Positions 1-7,913 of a DNA stretch of 28,216 nucleotides are shown one piece after another (within the stretch, counting starts at the first letter, position 1; every line of letters starts with the position of its first letter). The notes under the pieces are model-generated. The model did not search any database. It was given only the letters and a program-made list of their open reading frames with translations, and had not been told where the DNA came from. This DNA is from SAR324 cluster bacterium (GTDB lineage: Bacteria; SAR324; NAC60-12). The DNA lies in NCBI GenBank assembly GCA_028822475.1, contig JAPKDT010000003.1, positions 1 through 28,216 of the forward strand, in the 5' to 3' direction. Both the position numbers and the translations under genes were made by a program.

Positions 1-546
1 GCTCCGGAAGTTCTGCATATTGCAACCCACGGTTTTTTTCTTGAGGAAGACGAAAAGTTGAAAAAACGTCTGCAAGGTCTCAGCCGTGGTTCAAGCAGTG
101 TTCCACCACCGGCCGATAATCCTTTGCTGCGTGCAGGGCTTGCTTTTGCTGGTTTAAATGCAAACGCTTCCATGTTGGGCGAAATTGACACCGACAACGA
201 TGGTGTGTTAACGGCTATGGAAGTTTTGAGTCTGGATTTAGTAGGTACCCAATTGGTCGTACTTTCGGCCTGTGAAACTGGTCTGGGTGAAATACACGAA
301 GGTGAAGGAGTTTACGGACTGCGTAGATCTTTTCAGGAAGCAGGGGTGAAGAATGTTATCAATTCATTCTGGGAAGTCAGTGATGCGGGAACGCAACTTT
401 TGATGACGAAATTTTACGATAAGTTCCTGACAGGAATGTCTGCTCGTCAGGCAATGCGTGAAGCTCGACTGGAAATGCTGGATGATGTTCAGTGGAGTGC
501 TCCTTTTTATTGGTCTGCTTTTGTAATGGTTGGACGCAACACATAA
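1..546 (+). CDS. CHAT-domain (caspase-like) peptidase, C-terminal part, 5' end outside window
   Basis: The reading frame is open from base 1, so the gene begins upstream and only its last 181 residues are seen. They form the end of a CHAT domain, a clan CD cysteine peptidase fold related to caspases and separase. The catalytic His lies in HIATHG (bases 16-33) and the catalytic Cys in LSACETG (bases 262-282). The typical C-terminal blocks follow: GVYGLRRSF, a helix with MSARQAMREARLEM, and FYWSAFVMVG. Between His and Cys the family's usual DG-LTA-E segment is expanded into DTDNDGVLTAME (bases 187-222), a full EF-hand-type loop. CHAT proteins often carry N-terminal TPR repeats; that part is not in the window. 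The asparaginase gene starts 6 bases after the stop, so the two are probably cotranscribed. The substrate is unknown. Confidence 0.9.
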   Translation, partial: APEVLHIATHGFFLEEDEKLKKRLQGLSRGSSSVPPPADNPLLRAGLAFAGLNANASMLGEIDTDNDGVLTAMEVLSLDLVGTQLVVLSACETGLGEIHEGEGVYGLRRSFQEAGVKNVINSFWEVSDAGTQLLMTKFYDKFLTGMSARQAMREARLEMLDDVQWSAPFYWSAFVMVGRNT

Positions 547-552
547 ATAAAC

Positions 553-1401
553 ATGATACAGTTAGTCATCCACGGTGGTGCCGGAAGTTTGGAAGGTAAA
601 CTTTCAGAAGCGCAGGAAATGCACGACTCCCTTTGTAATATCTGGGAGGAGTCATTTGTTTTACTGCAAGAAGGCACGGCTGAAGAAACTGTGTGTCACG
701 CAATTAGGATGCTGGAGGATGATCCTATTTTTAACGCGGGAACCGGATCAAAGCTGCAGGCTGATGGACAGGTGCGGATGAGTGCCGCCTTGATGGACGG
801 GACTAATAATCGTTTTTCGGGCGTTATTAATGTGCAAAATATCCGCAATCCAATTGAAGCCGCAGCTTTGCTGTCCAAAGAAGAACACACGATTCTGAGC
901 GCTGATCAAGCCACAGAATTTTGCCGCAGAAACGGAATGGCACATTACGATCCGGTTACTCCAAAACGCCAGGAAGAGTACGAAAAACGTTGTTCAGGAA
1001 AGCATGGAACAGTCGGAGCAGTGGCGCTTGACAAAGAAGGACACATTTTTGCCGGTACATCAACCGGTGGAATTGGCTGTGAAATCCCCGGACGAGTCAG
1101 TGACTGCCCTACGGTAGCCGGAACCTATGCTTCCACAAAAGCCGGTGTTTCCTGTACAGGCATTGGAGAACAAATCACTCAGCAGGCTGCTGCTGCCAGA
1201 ATCGTAACCCGTGTTGAAGATGGAATGTCTCTGCACGACGCGGTGGCCATAACCATGCGTGAAAGCAATAACTTCAACTACTTATATGGCTTGATCAGTC
1301 TGAACTCAGAAGGTCACGTTGAGGTTGGAAAAACAGCGGCTTTGAATGAAGTCTTTTACGCATTTCACGATGATAGTAGAATCCGAACATTTTTTGTGTG
1401 A
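553..1401 (+). CDS. Isoaspartyl peptidase / plant-type L-asparaginase (Ntn hydrolase)
   Basis: This is a type 2 (IaaA-like) asparaginase of 282 residues. The family is made as a precursor that cuts itself before an internal Thr, which then acts as the N-terminal nucleophile. It hydrolyses L-asparagine and iso-aspartyl dipeptides. Visible marks are the N-terminal IHGGAGS, IFNAGTGS (59-66), the GTVGAVALD block with the predicted nucleophile Thr153, TSTGG (169-173) and GRVSD (180-184). It is slightly shorter than the usual 300-320 residues. No Shine-Dalgarno motif precedes the ATG, and the start lies 6 bases after the CHAT gene stop, so translational coupling is likely. No signal peptide is seen, so it is probably cytoplasmic. 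Its 3' end nearly meets the convergent lipoprotein gene (7-base gap). Confidence 0.93.
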   Translation: MIQLVIHGGAGSLEGKLSEAQEMHDSLCNIWEESFVLLQEGTAEETVCHAIRMLEDDPIFNAGTGSKLQADGQVRMSAALMDGTNNRFSGVINVQNIRNPIEAAALLSKEEHTILSADQATEFCRRNGMAHYDPVTPKRQEEYEKRCSGKHGTVGAVALDKEGHIFAGTSTGGIGCEIPGRVSDCPTVAGTYASTKAGVSCTGIGEQITQQAAAARIVTRVEDGMSLHDAVAITMRESNNFNYLYGLISLNSEGHVEVGKTAALNEVFYAFHDDSRIRTFFV

Positions 1402-1408
1402 GCAGTTT

Positions 1409-1957
1409 TTAATTTTCTTTCTCCTCAGCAAATCTACTGCGTTCTTCTGCCAGCCAATTTCCAAGAAACAACTGTTGAGAATCCGGCATTTTATAACGTT
1501 GTTCAAGGATGAAATTTTCCAAAAAAGGCGCAGTCTGCAGAATGAATTCATTTTTCCAAACCTCACTGCGTGACAAGCTTGCGTCATAATGTAACTCGCC
1601 AATTCCGAGTTGTCTTCGAAAGCGGAAACGCTGCATGTTGTAACCTGAAGCTACAAAAGTCAAATCTATGGCAGTTGCTTTAAGGTCAAAGCTAATGTGA
1701 AAATTACCGTTCTTTTCTGGAAAAACCACCCGTGCCTTTGGAGCATAAAGAGGTGATTCATTTTCAAATTTAACAAAGTTTGAATAGTATTCAAGAACGA
1801 TAATGAAGGCCTGTGATTCAAGCACTTTAGCATTTTCCTCCAGCACAGTACCGTCAATCATACGTGTTCCCCAACCGGGTCTAAAATTAAGTGATTCCGG
1901 ATAACATCCGCCCAGTAGTGCCGTCAGTAGGAGCAAAAACAGAAAATAAACTCTCAT
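1409..1957 (-). CDS. Hypothetical lipoprotein
   Basis: I do not recognise the family. The 182-residue product starts with Arg, a hydrophobic run and the lipobox LGGC with Cys18, so it should be a lipoprotein modified by Lgt and signal peptidase II and anchored to a membrane on the periplasmic side. The residue after Cys is Tyr, so nothing suggests inner-membrane retention. The mature part has alternating hydrophobic stretches (about 47-60, 74-105) that suggest beta structure, for example VSS-like repeats of the carboxypeptidase-regulatory kind, but this is only an impression. The C-terminus (about 140-182) is helical and charged. The gene is convergent with the asparaginase gene and divergent from secA. 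A function cannot be given. Confidence 0.75.
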   Translation of the reverse strand: MRVYFLFLLLLTALLGGCYPESLNFRPGWGTRMIDGTVLEENAKVLESQAFIIVLEYYSNFVKFENESPLYAPKARVVFPEKNGNFHISFDLKATAIDLTFVASGYNMQRFRFRRQLGIGELHYDASLSRSEVWKNEFILQTAPFLENFILEQRYKMPDSQQLFLGNWLAEERSRFAEEKEN

Positions 1958-1993
1958 AGGTCAATCATTTCAAAAAAGTATTAAGCTATCTTG

Positions 1994-2021
1994 AAGATAA
2001 GCTAACCCCTCGGAATTGCAA
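1994..2021 (-). promoter_or_regulatory. Possible sigma-70 promoter of the lipoprotein gene
   Basis: Read on the minus strand, TTGCAA (2021-2016) and TATCTT (1999-1994) are separated by 16 bases, about 36 bases before the lipoprotein ATG. The -10 box matches only 4 of 6 positions. An imperfect palindrome, AGCTATCTT/AAGATAAGCT, covers the -10 box and could be an operator. Weak evidence. Confidence 0.3.
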
Positions 2022-2064
2022 GTTATTGTTCAGCCTTTTACTTGTTGTCCAGACTTCGTAGTTC

Positions 2065-2093
2065 TTGACCCGGAAAGCCGGTTTTGCTACAAT
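2065..2093 (+). promoter_or_regulatory. Sigma-70 type promoter of secA
   Basis: TTGACC (2065-2070), a 17-base spacer and TACAAT (2088-2093) make a near-consensus housekeeping promoter. Transcription would start near 2100, leaving an untranslated leader of about 129 bases before secA. It is the best promoter match I found in the window and lies in the only non-coding gap upstream of secA. Confidence 0.65.
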
Positions 2094-2228
2094 TACATTA
2101 CCGGATTTAGTTGGACTGATGTTGTCAACGGGTAAAGCAATTACAGCAAAAAATACTACCCGCCATCAAATTACACTCTCGCCTTCAGCCAACCGTCCTC
2201 ACTCTACCGTAATTGGTACAAGGAACAT

Positions 2229-4946
2229 ATGTGGAAAAACGTTAAAAAAATATTTGGTGACGAAAATACAAAAACACTAAAGTCTTATCAAAAAGAAGTA
2301 GACAAAATAAATGCGCAGGAAGCTGAAGTAAAGGCTTTGGCGGATGAAGATTTTCCTAAAAAAACAGCGGAATTTCAAGCAAGACTGAAAGCAGATGAAG
2401 CTCTGGATGACTTGATCCCGGAAGCTTTTGCCCTCGTGAGAGAAGCTTCACAGCGTGTCATCGGAGAGCGTCACTACGACGTTCAGTTGCTGGGAGGCTT
2501 GGCTCTGCACCATGGAAACATCGCGGAAATGGCGACTGGTGAAGGAAAAACTTTGTCCTCAACTTGTCCGGTATATCTAAATGCGCTTAGTGGAAAAGGT
2601 GTTCATATCATTACGCCGAATGACTACCTGGCAAAACGTGACAGTCAGTGGATGGGACAGATCTTTGAATTTCTTGGATTAAAGGTTGGTTTGATTCAGC
2701 ACGGAGTTTATGATGAAGGCCGCCGCGGTGCTTATGCTGCTGACATTACATATGGTACAAACAACGAGTTCGGTTTTGATTATTTGCGCGACAACATGAA
2801 ATTTTCCCTTGAGGACTATGTTCAGCGTGATTTTAATTTTGCTGTGGTCGATGAGGTGGACAGCATCCTTGTTGACGAAGCACGTACACCCTTGATCATC
2901 AGTGGTCCTACTGAAGATAACATTGATAAATATCATCAAATAAATAAATTTGTTTATGGCCTCAGTCGTGAAATTCGCAAGGAGGAAGTAGGAAAACTGC
3001 CTCAGGATCAAGTGCATAATATCGCAGACAATCTGGAAGAACTGGAAGACCATGATATTGTGCGCGATGGAGACTTTGCGCTTGATGAAAGGGCACGTAG
3101 CATCAACCTGACCGATCAGGGTTCCGTCAAAATCGAGGAACGTCTTCAGGATCTGTTGGTTAAGGATACAAGCTTGTTTGATTATGAAAACATGGAAATT
3201 CTGCATCATGTTAATCAGGCATTAAAAGCCCACTACATGTTCAATAAGGATGTTGATTATGTGGTACAGGAAGGCCAGGTAATTATCGTTGACGAGTTTA
3301 CTGGACGTTTGATGCCGGGACGCCGTTTCAGTGACGGGCTACATCAAGCCTTGGAAGCAAAAGAAGGCGTAACGGTTGAACGTGAAAACCAGACACTTGC
3401 GACAATTACTTTCCAAAATTATTTCCGGCTTTATAACAAACTTTCCGGAATGACAGGAACAGCTGAAACCGAAAAAAATGAATTTAAGAAAATTTATAAT
3501 TTAGGCGTTGTTGTAGTTCCTACCAACAAACCTCTTGCGCGTAAAGATCTTTCGGATGTAGTTTTCAAAACTGTGGACGCTAAATATCGGGCAACGGTAG
3601 AGCGTATCAGTGAACTGAATCAGAAAGGTCAACCGGTTTTGGTCGGCACAGTTTCGATTGAAGTTTCTGAATCAATCAGTAAACTACTCAAGCAAAAAGG
3701 CATTGCTCATGAAGTTCTTAACGCAAAACACCATGAACGTGAAGCAGAAATTATTTCAATTGCAGGTCAATTTGGTGCAGTAACGATTGCGACAAACATG
3801 GCGGGACGCGGTACAGATATTAAACCTTCTCCGGAAACGCTTAAAGTCGGAGGATTGTTTGTGCTCGGCACAGGTAGGCATGACAGCCGCCGGATTGACA
3901 ATCAATTTCGCGGACGTTCGGGGCGGCAGGGTGATCCGGGAGCTTCCCAGTTTCTGCTTTCGCTGGAGGACGATTTATTGCGGATTTTTGGTGGTGAGCG
4001 TATTTCAAAACTGATGGACAAACTGAACATTGAAGAAGACGAACCGATAGAACATGTCTTCATCACCAAGGCCATTGGCAACGCTCAGAGAAAGGTAGAA
4101 GGATATCACTTTGATATCCGGAAGCACGTGCTTGAATACGATGATGTGATGGAAAAGCAGCGTTCCATCATCTACGGCCGGCGTCGTGAAATTCTAGGCG
4201 ATGGTGTACAGAACCTTATTTTAGAAATGTGCGATGGAATAGTTGACCGGATGATGGATCAACATTGTGCAGACAAGTACGCGGATCAGTGGGATGTTCA
4301 GGGTTTTAATCGTGCTTTTGAAGGCGTTTTTGCCAGGCTGCCGAACGACAAATGGTTTGAAGAAGAACTAAAAGCGGATGAACATGCAGAAAAATTTTAC
4401 ACTTGGATTGAAGACCTCTACAAAGAAAAAATTGATTTTTTCAGCAAAGTTGCAGAATTTAATTTTGAACAGCAAGTTAGCACGGAAGAGCGTAAAGAGC
4501 TTTTAACCAAGATGATTCTTGATCTGGAACGGCAGGTTTTATTGAAGGTCAACGATAACCTCTGGAAGGATCATTTGCTGTCCATGGACCATCTGCGTGA
4601 AGGTATCGGTCTGGTTGGTTATGCACAGAAAAAACCACTGGACGAATATCGAAAACAGGCATTTGAAATGTTTTCAGATTTAATGAACAGGATTGATCTG
4701 GAAGCAATCAGCACATTTTACAAATTAACGATAGCACACCCTTTGGCAGAACCTGAACCAACACCGCTGTTGCAGGATGTGGAATTCATCCATGGAGAGG
4801 TTGAAAAACCTTCCGAGGAAAAAGAAAAAAAGAAAAAACCACAACCTGTTCGTGCCCAGCCCACTGCAGGTCGTAACGAACCATGCCCTTGCGGGAGTGG
4901 GAAAAAATTTAAAAAGTGCCATGGAATTGCCAAAAAAATCGCCTGA
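2229..4946 (+). CDS. secA: Preprotein translocase ATPase SecA
   Basis: SecA drives secretory proteins through the SecYEG channel. At 905 residues it is full length. In order it shows the Walker A motif GEGKT (104-108), Walker B DEVD (208-211) followed by DEARTPLIISGP, the preprotein-binding region, MAGRGTDIK in the second nucleotide-binding domain, the RRIDNQFRGRSGRQGDPG block, the helical scaffold, and a C-terminal zinc-binding SEC-C tail with CPCGSG and KKCH. The tail, which binds SecB and ribosomes in known SecA proteins, follows a Lys/Glu-rich linker. Oddities: the near-invariant GTERHES motif reads GTGRHDS, and the loop after MAGRGTDIK is short, as in Gram-positive SecA. AAGGA at 2220-2224 supports the ATG at 2229, though its spacing of 4 bases is short. 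It is probably a single-gene transcript, since valS has its own promoter candidate. Confidence 0.98.
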   Translation: MWKNVKKIFGDENTKTLKSYQKEVDKINAQEAEVKALADEDFPKKTAEFQARLKADEALDDLIPEAFALVREASQRVIGERHYDVQLLGGLALHHGNIAEMATGEGKTLSSTCPVYLNALSGKGVHIITPNDYLAKRDSQWMGQIFEFLGLKVGLIQHGVYDEGRRGAYAADITYGTNNEFGFDYLRDNMKFSLEDYVQRDFNFAVVDEVDSILVDEARTPLIISGPTEDNIDKYHQINKFVYGLSREIRKEEVGKLPQDQVHNIADNLEELEDHDIVRDGDFALDERARSINLTDQGSVKIEERLQDLLVKDTSLFDYENMEILHHVNQALKAHYMFNKDVDYVVQEGQVIIVDEFTGRLMPGRRFSDGLHQALEAKEGVTVERENQTLATITFQNYFRLYNKLSGMTGTAETEKNEFKKIYNLGVVVVPTNKPLARKDLSDVVFKTVDAKYRATVERISELNQKGQPVLVGTVSIEVSESISKLLKQKGIAHEVLNAKHHEREAEIISIAGQFGAVTIATNMAGRGTDIKPSPETLKVGGLFVLGTGRHDSRRIDNQFRGRSGRQGDPGASQFLLSLEDDLLRIFGGERISKLMDKLNIEEDEPIEHVFITKAIGNAQRKVEGYHFDIRKHVLEYDDVMEKQRSIIYGRRREILGDGVQNLILEMCDGIVDRMMDQHCADKYADQWDVQGFNRAFEGVFARLPNDKWFEEELKADEHAEKFYTWIEDLYKEKIDFFSKVAEFNFEQQVSTEERKELLTKMILDLERQVLLKVNDNLWKDHLLSMDHLREGIGLVGYAQKKPLDEYRKQAFEMFSDLMNRIDLEAISTFYKLTIAHPLAEPEPTPLLQDVEFIHGEVEKPSEEKEKKKKPQPVRAQPTAGRNEPCPCGSGKKFKKCHGIAKKIA

Positions 4947-4973
4947 ACTACCGTTGGGTTTGGTAATAGGAAG

Positions 4974-5012
4974 GTGCAGGAATTGCCCTGATTTTCATAA
5001 CTTGACCTGCAC
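4974..5012. repeat. Inverted repeat between secA and valS
   Basis: GTGCAGG (4974-4980) and CCTGCAC (5006-5012) form a perfect 7-base inverted repeat with a 25-base loop, 28 bases after the secA stop. The right arm overlaps the -35 box of the putative valS promoter. No T-run follows, so it is not a typical intrinsic terminator. It could be a weak terminator, an operator, or chance. Confidence 0.3.
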
Positions 5013-5030
5013 GAATACTTAATTTATTTT
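5002..5030 (+). promoter_or_regulatory. Possible sigma-70 promoter of valS
   Basis: TTGACC (5002-5007), a 17-base spacer and TATTTT (5025-5030) lie about 55 bases before the valS ATG. The -35 box and spacer length are the same as at secA; the -10 box matches 4 of 6 positions. Confidence 0.45.
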
Positions 5031-5084
5031 AGAGTTGCAGCTTCTCAATTATCCATCCTAAGTTCCATTCTGAACCAAACACAA

Positions 5085-7760
5085 ATGACCTCATTAGCAA
5101 AAGCCTACGATCCTCAAGCATTTGAGAAACAAATTGCAGAGCAGTGGGAATCTAGTGGTGCTTTCCGGGCGGATGCGAATTCCGAAAAACCGGCTTTCAC
5201 AATTTCAATGCCTCCTCCGAACGCCACCGGACAACTGCATGTAGGCCACGCGGTAATGCTGGTTCTGGAAGATATTTTTATTCGCTGGCAGCGCATGGAC
5301 GGACATGAGGCACTTTGGCTGCCGGGAACTGATCATGCGGCGATCGCCACAGAAAATGTGGTTTTGCAACAAATCAAAACTCAGGAAGGAATTGCTGATC
5401 CACGTGCGGAATTGGGTCGTGATGAGGTCTTGCGGCGGATTGCGGAATATGTCAAAAATTCTCAAGGCACAATACGTAACCAGGTCAAAGCGCTGGGTTC
5501 AAGTTGTGACTGGAGCCGAGAGCGCTATACGATGGATCCGCAACTTAACCGTTGTGTAAATGAGACTTTTAAAAGGATGTATGAAGATGGTTTGATTTTC
5601 CGCGGACCACGTATCGTCAATTGGGACCCGTACCTTAAAACCAATGTTTCCGATGATGAAGTGGAACGCAAAGATACTAATTCCCCGTTTTTCACTTTTC
5701 AATACGGTCCCTTCCAGATCGGCACGGTACGTCCGGAAACTAAATTCGGTGACAAATATGTTGTCATGCATCCGGATGATCAGCGTTATACGCAGTACAA
5801 ACACCGTGATACGTTTGAATGCGAATGGATCAATGGAAAGATAACCGCCACTATTATCAAGGATGATGTGGTTGATCCGGAATTCGGAACAGGCGTGATG
5901 ACAATTACGCCATGGCACGATCATGTGGATTTTGGTATTGCTGAACGGCATGGTCTGGAAAAGGAACCGATTATTGATTTTGACGGGAATTTACTGTCGA
6001 TCGCCAATGAATTTGCAGGAATGTCGATTATTGTGGCGCGTCCGCAAATTGTGGAAAAACTGCAGGCCAAGGGTTTGTTGGTTAAAACAGATGCGGATTA
6101 TACACACAGCAAAGCTTTTAACAGTCGCGGAGGCGGCGCGATTGAACCGCAAATCCGCGAGCAGTGGTTTATTGACGTGAACAAACCAGCTGTTGAGTGG
6201 AAAGGGGGAAAGCAAAGTCTCAAAGAAGTTATGATCGACGTAGTACGTTCAGGAGACATTAGTCTGGTTCCGGAACGTTTTGATTCTACTTATTTTCACT
6301 GGATTGATAATTTGCAGGACTGGTGTATTTCGCGTCAAATTTGGTGGGGACACCGCATTCCGGTTTATTACCGTGATGCTGAAACAAAGGTGAGTCTGCA
6401 ACAACTTGAAGTCGCGGACGGTTGGGAGCAGGATCCGGACACACTGGACACCTGGTTTTCATCCGCACTCTGGACATGGAGCACGCTGGTGGATCCGAAA
6501 CTTGCTGATGATTTTTCTCTGACGCTGGAAGAGATATTGGAACGCAGTCCGGATTTTCAAAAATTCCATCCGACGAATATTATGGAAACAGGTTATGATA
6601 TCCTGTTTTTCTGGGTGGCGCGGATGATTTTGATGACGACTTATATGCTGCAAGATGTACCTTTTAAAACCGTCTATCTGCATGGACTTATCCGTACACG
6701 TGATGGTAAGAAAATGTCAAAATCTGAACCTAAAACTGTGATTGATCCTTTGGTCAGTATAAAAGAGTATGGTGCGGATGCCTTGCGGATTGCCCTGATT
6801 TTAGGAACCGGTCCCGGACAGGATTTGCGGCTTTATCCGGAAAAAATGGAAAGCAGCCGCCGTTTTGCCAATAAAATTTGGAATGCCGGCAGATATATTT
6901 TGATGACAATTCCGGAAAAAACAACGCTTACACCACCTCAAAATGTAAATTCGGAACTGGCAAAGTGGATTTTGCACGGACTGAATGATTTGATTCGCAG
7001 TACTCAGGCTGGGCTTGAAGCACACCGATTGTCGGATGTCGCGGATAATTTAAAAAGTTTTTTCTGGGGAGACTTTTGTGACTGGTATCTCGAAATGGAC
7101 AAAAATCCACAGCGCTCAGCAGAAGATAATCAGGTGCTGGCTTATGCTTTTACAACTTTGATTAAGCTGCTGCATCCTTATGTGCCCTTTGTCACTGAAG
7201 CACTCTGGGGGCAATTTCAACAGTCTGAAATGCTGGCTGTCAGCGAGTGGCCGCAAGTGCAGCCTTATCAGTTTAAGGTCGCACACGAACGAATTGAAAT
7301 TATCAAGGAAAGTATTTCTCAAATCCGTGCCCTGCGTGAAAAAGCGAAGATCGGTCTTGATAAAAAAGTTTCCGCGACTCTTGATTCCGCTAAACATGCA
7401 GAACTTTTTCGTGAAAATCATGACTTGATAATCCGTCTTGCCCGTTTGAGTGAATTGAATATCAGCGAAAAAACACCTGAAGCTGTCAGTGACACTCTCA
7501 GCGCTTATTTTCAGGATACACTAGCCAGCATCGAGGCTTCTGCGTTGGACTGGAAAAAAGAAATTGAGACACTCCAGAAGAAACTCAAAGCAGAATCAGG
7601 TTTTGTCCAAAAAAGCCGTAGCAAACTAGACAATCCCGGTTTCCTCAAGCAAGCTCCTGAAAAAGTGGTGTCAGAATTACGCGATAAAGTTGTTGCTACC
7701 GAAAAGACTCTATCTGCACTCAAACAGCAGATTCTAGAATTGGAAAAACTCGCGAATTGA
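5085..7760 (+). CDS. valS: Valyl-tRNA synthetase
   Basis: This class I aminoacyl-tRNA synthetase charges tRNA-Val and hydrolyses mischarged Thr-tRNA-Val in its CP1 editing domain. At 891 residues the length fits bacterial ValRS. The HIGH-type motif is HVGH (52-55, inside PPPNATGQLHVGHA) and the KMSKS loop is at 543-547. The editing domain carries TVRPET (214-219) and TPWHD (275-279). Anticodon-binding helices follow, then the C-terminal coiled-coil arm (about 815-890) typical of ValRS. The sequence after KMSKS is EPKTVIDP where KGN or LGN is usual. Several blocks (TVRPETKFGDKYVVMHP, GTGVMTITPWHD, GGGAIEPQIREQWFIDVN) recall the ValRS of Patescibacteria rather than the common bacterial form. 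There is no Shine-Dalgarno motif before the ATG. The gene stands alone between two non-coding gaps. Confidence 0.98.
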   Translation: MTSLAKAYDPQAFEKQIAEQWESSGAFRADANSEKPAFTISMPPPNATGQLHVGHAVMLVLEDIFIRWQRMDGHEALWLPGTDHAAIATENVVLQQIKTQEGIADPRAELGRDEVLRRIAEYVKNSQGTIRNQVKALGSSCDWSRERYTMDPQLNRCVNETFKRMYEDGLIFRGPRIVNWDPYLKTNVSDDEVERKDTNSPFFTFQYGPFQIGTVRPETKFGDKYVVMHPDDQRYTQYKHRDTFECEWINGKITATIIKDDVVDPEFGTGVMTITPWHDHVDFGIAERHGLEKEPIIDFDGNLLSIANEFAGMSIIVARPQIVEKLQAKGLLVKTDADYTHSKAFNSRGGGAIEPQIREQWFIDVNKPAVEWKGGKQSLKEVMIDVVRSGDISLVPERFDSTYFHWIDNLQDWCISRQIWWGHRIPVYYRDAETKVSLQQLEVADGWEQDPDTLDTWFSSALWTWSTLVDPKLADDFSLTLEEILERSPDFQKFHPTNIMETGYDILFFWVARMILMTTYMLQDVPFKTVYLHGLIRTRDGKKMSKSEPKTVIDPLVSIKEYGADALRIALILGTGPGQDLRLYPEKMESSRRFANKIWNAGRYILMTIPEKTTLTPPQNVNSELAKWILHGLNDLIRSTQAGLEAHRLSDVADNLKSFFWGDFCDWYLEMDKNPQRSAEDNQVLAYAFTTLIKLLHPYVPFVTEALWGQFQQSEMLAVSEWPQVQPYQFKVAHERIEIIKESISQIRALREKAKIGLDKKVSATLDSAKHAELFRENHDLIIRLARLSELNISEKTPEAVSDTLSAYFQDTLASIEASALDWKKEIETLQKKLKAESGFVQKSRSKLDNPGFLKQAPEKVVSELRDKVVATEKTLSALKQQILELEKLAN

Positions 7761-7792
7761 GTATTGTGGTTTTTGGATATTAGTTAAAGATT

Positions 7793-7812
7793 TTAGCTGC
7801 TAAGACAGCTAA
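7793..7812. repeat. Small perfect hairpin downstream of valS
   Basis: TTAGCTG and CAGCTAA pair perfectly (7 bases, 6-base loop), 32 bases after the valS stop. No T-tract follows, so termination is only possible, not shown. The surrounding 153 bases up to the next ATG hold nothing else I can support. Confidence 0.35.
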
Positions 7813-7913
7813 GGAACTCTAAGTGATTTTAGGCAGCAGAAGAAAATCATCTTGAGATCCCAGAAGCAATTTATCTTCCACTAATTTATCAAGTCGCATA
7901 ACTAACAAAAAGA

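Noticed and set aside
2065..2280. 71-codon frame from TTG at 2065
   Set aside because: Its TTG is the -35 box of the secA promoter, so this start cannot be on the transcript. Only the ATG at 2119 could be translated, and it is reported as a weak finding.
2679..3209. 176-codon frame on the minus strand
   Set aside because: It is antisense to the conserved core of secA, and its Ile/His/Cys-rich composition is that of a shadow frame.
5499..5951. 150-codon frame on the minus strand
   Set aside because: Antisense to the valS editing domain; no ribosome-binding site or recognisable motif.
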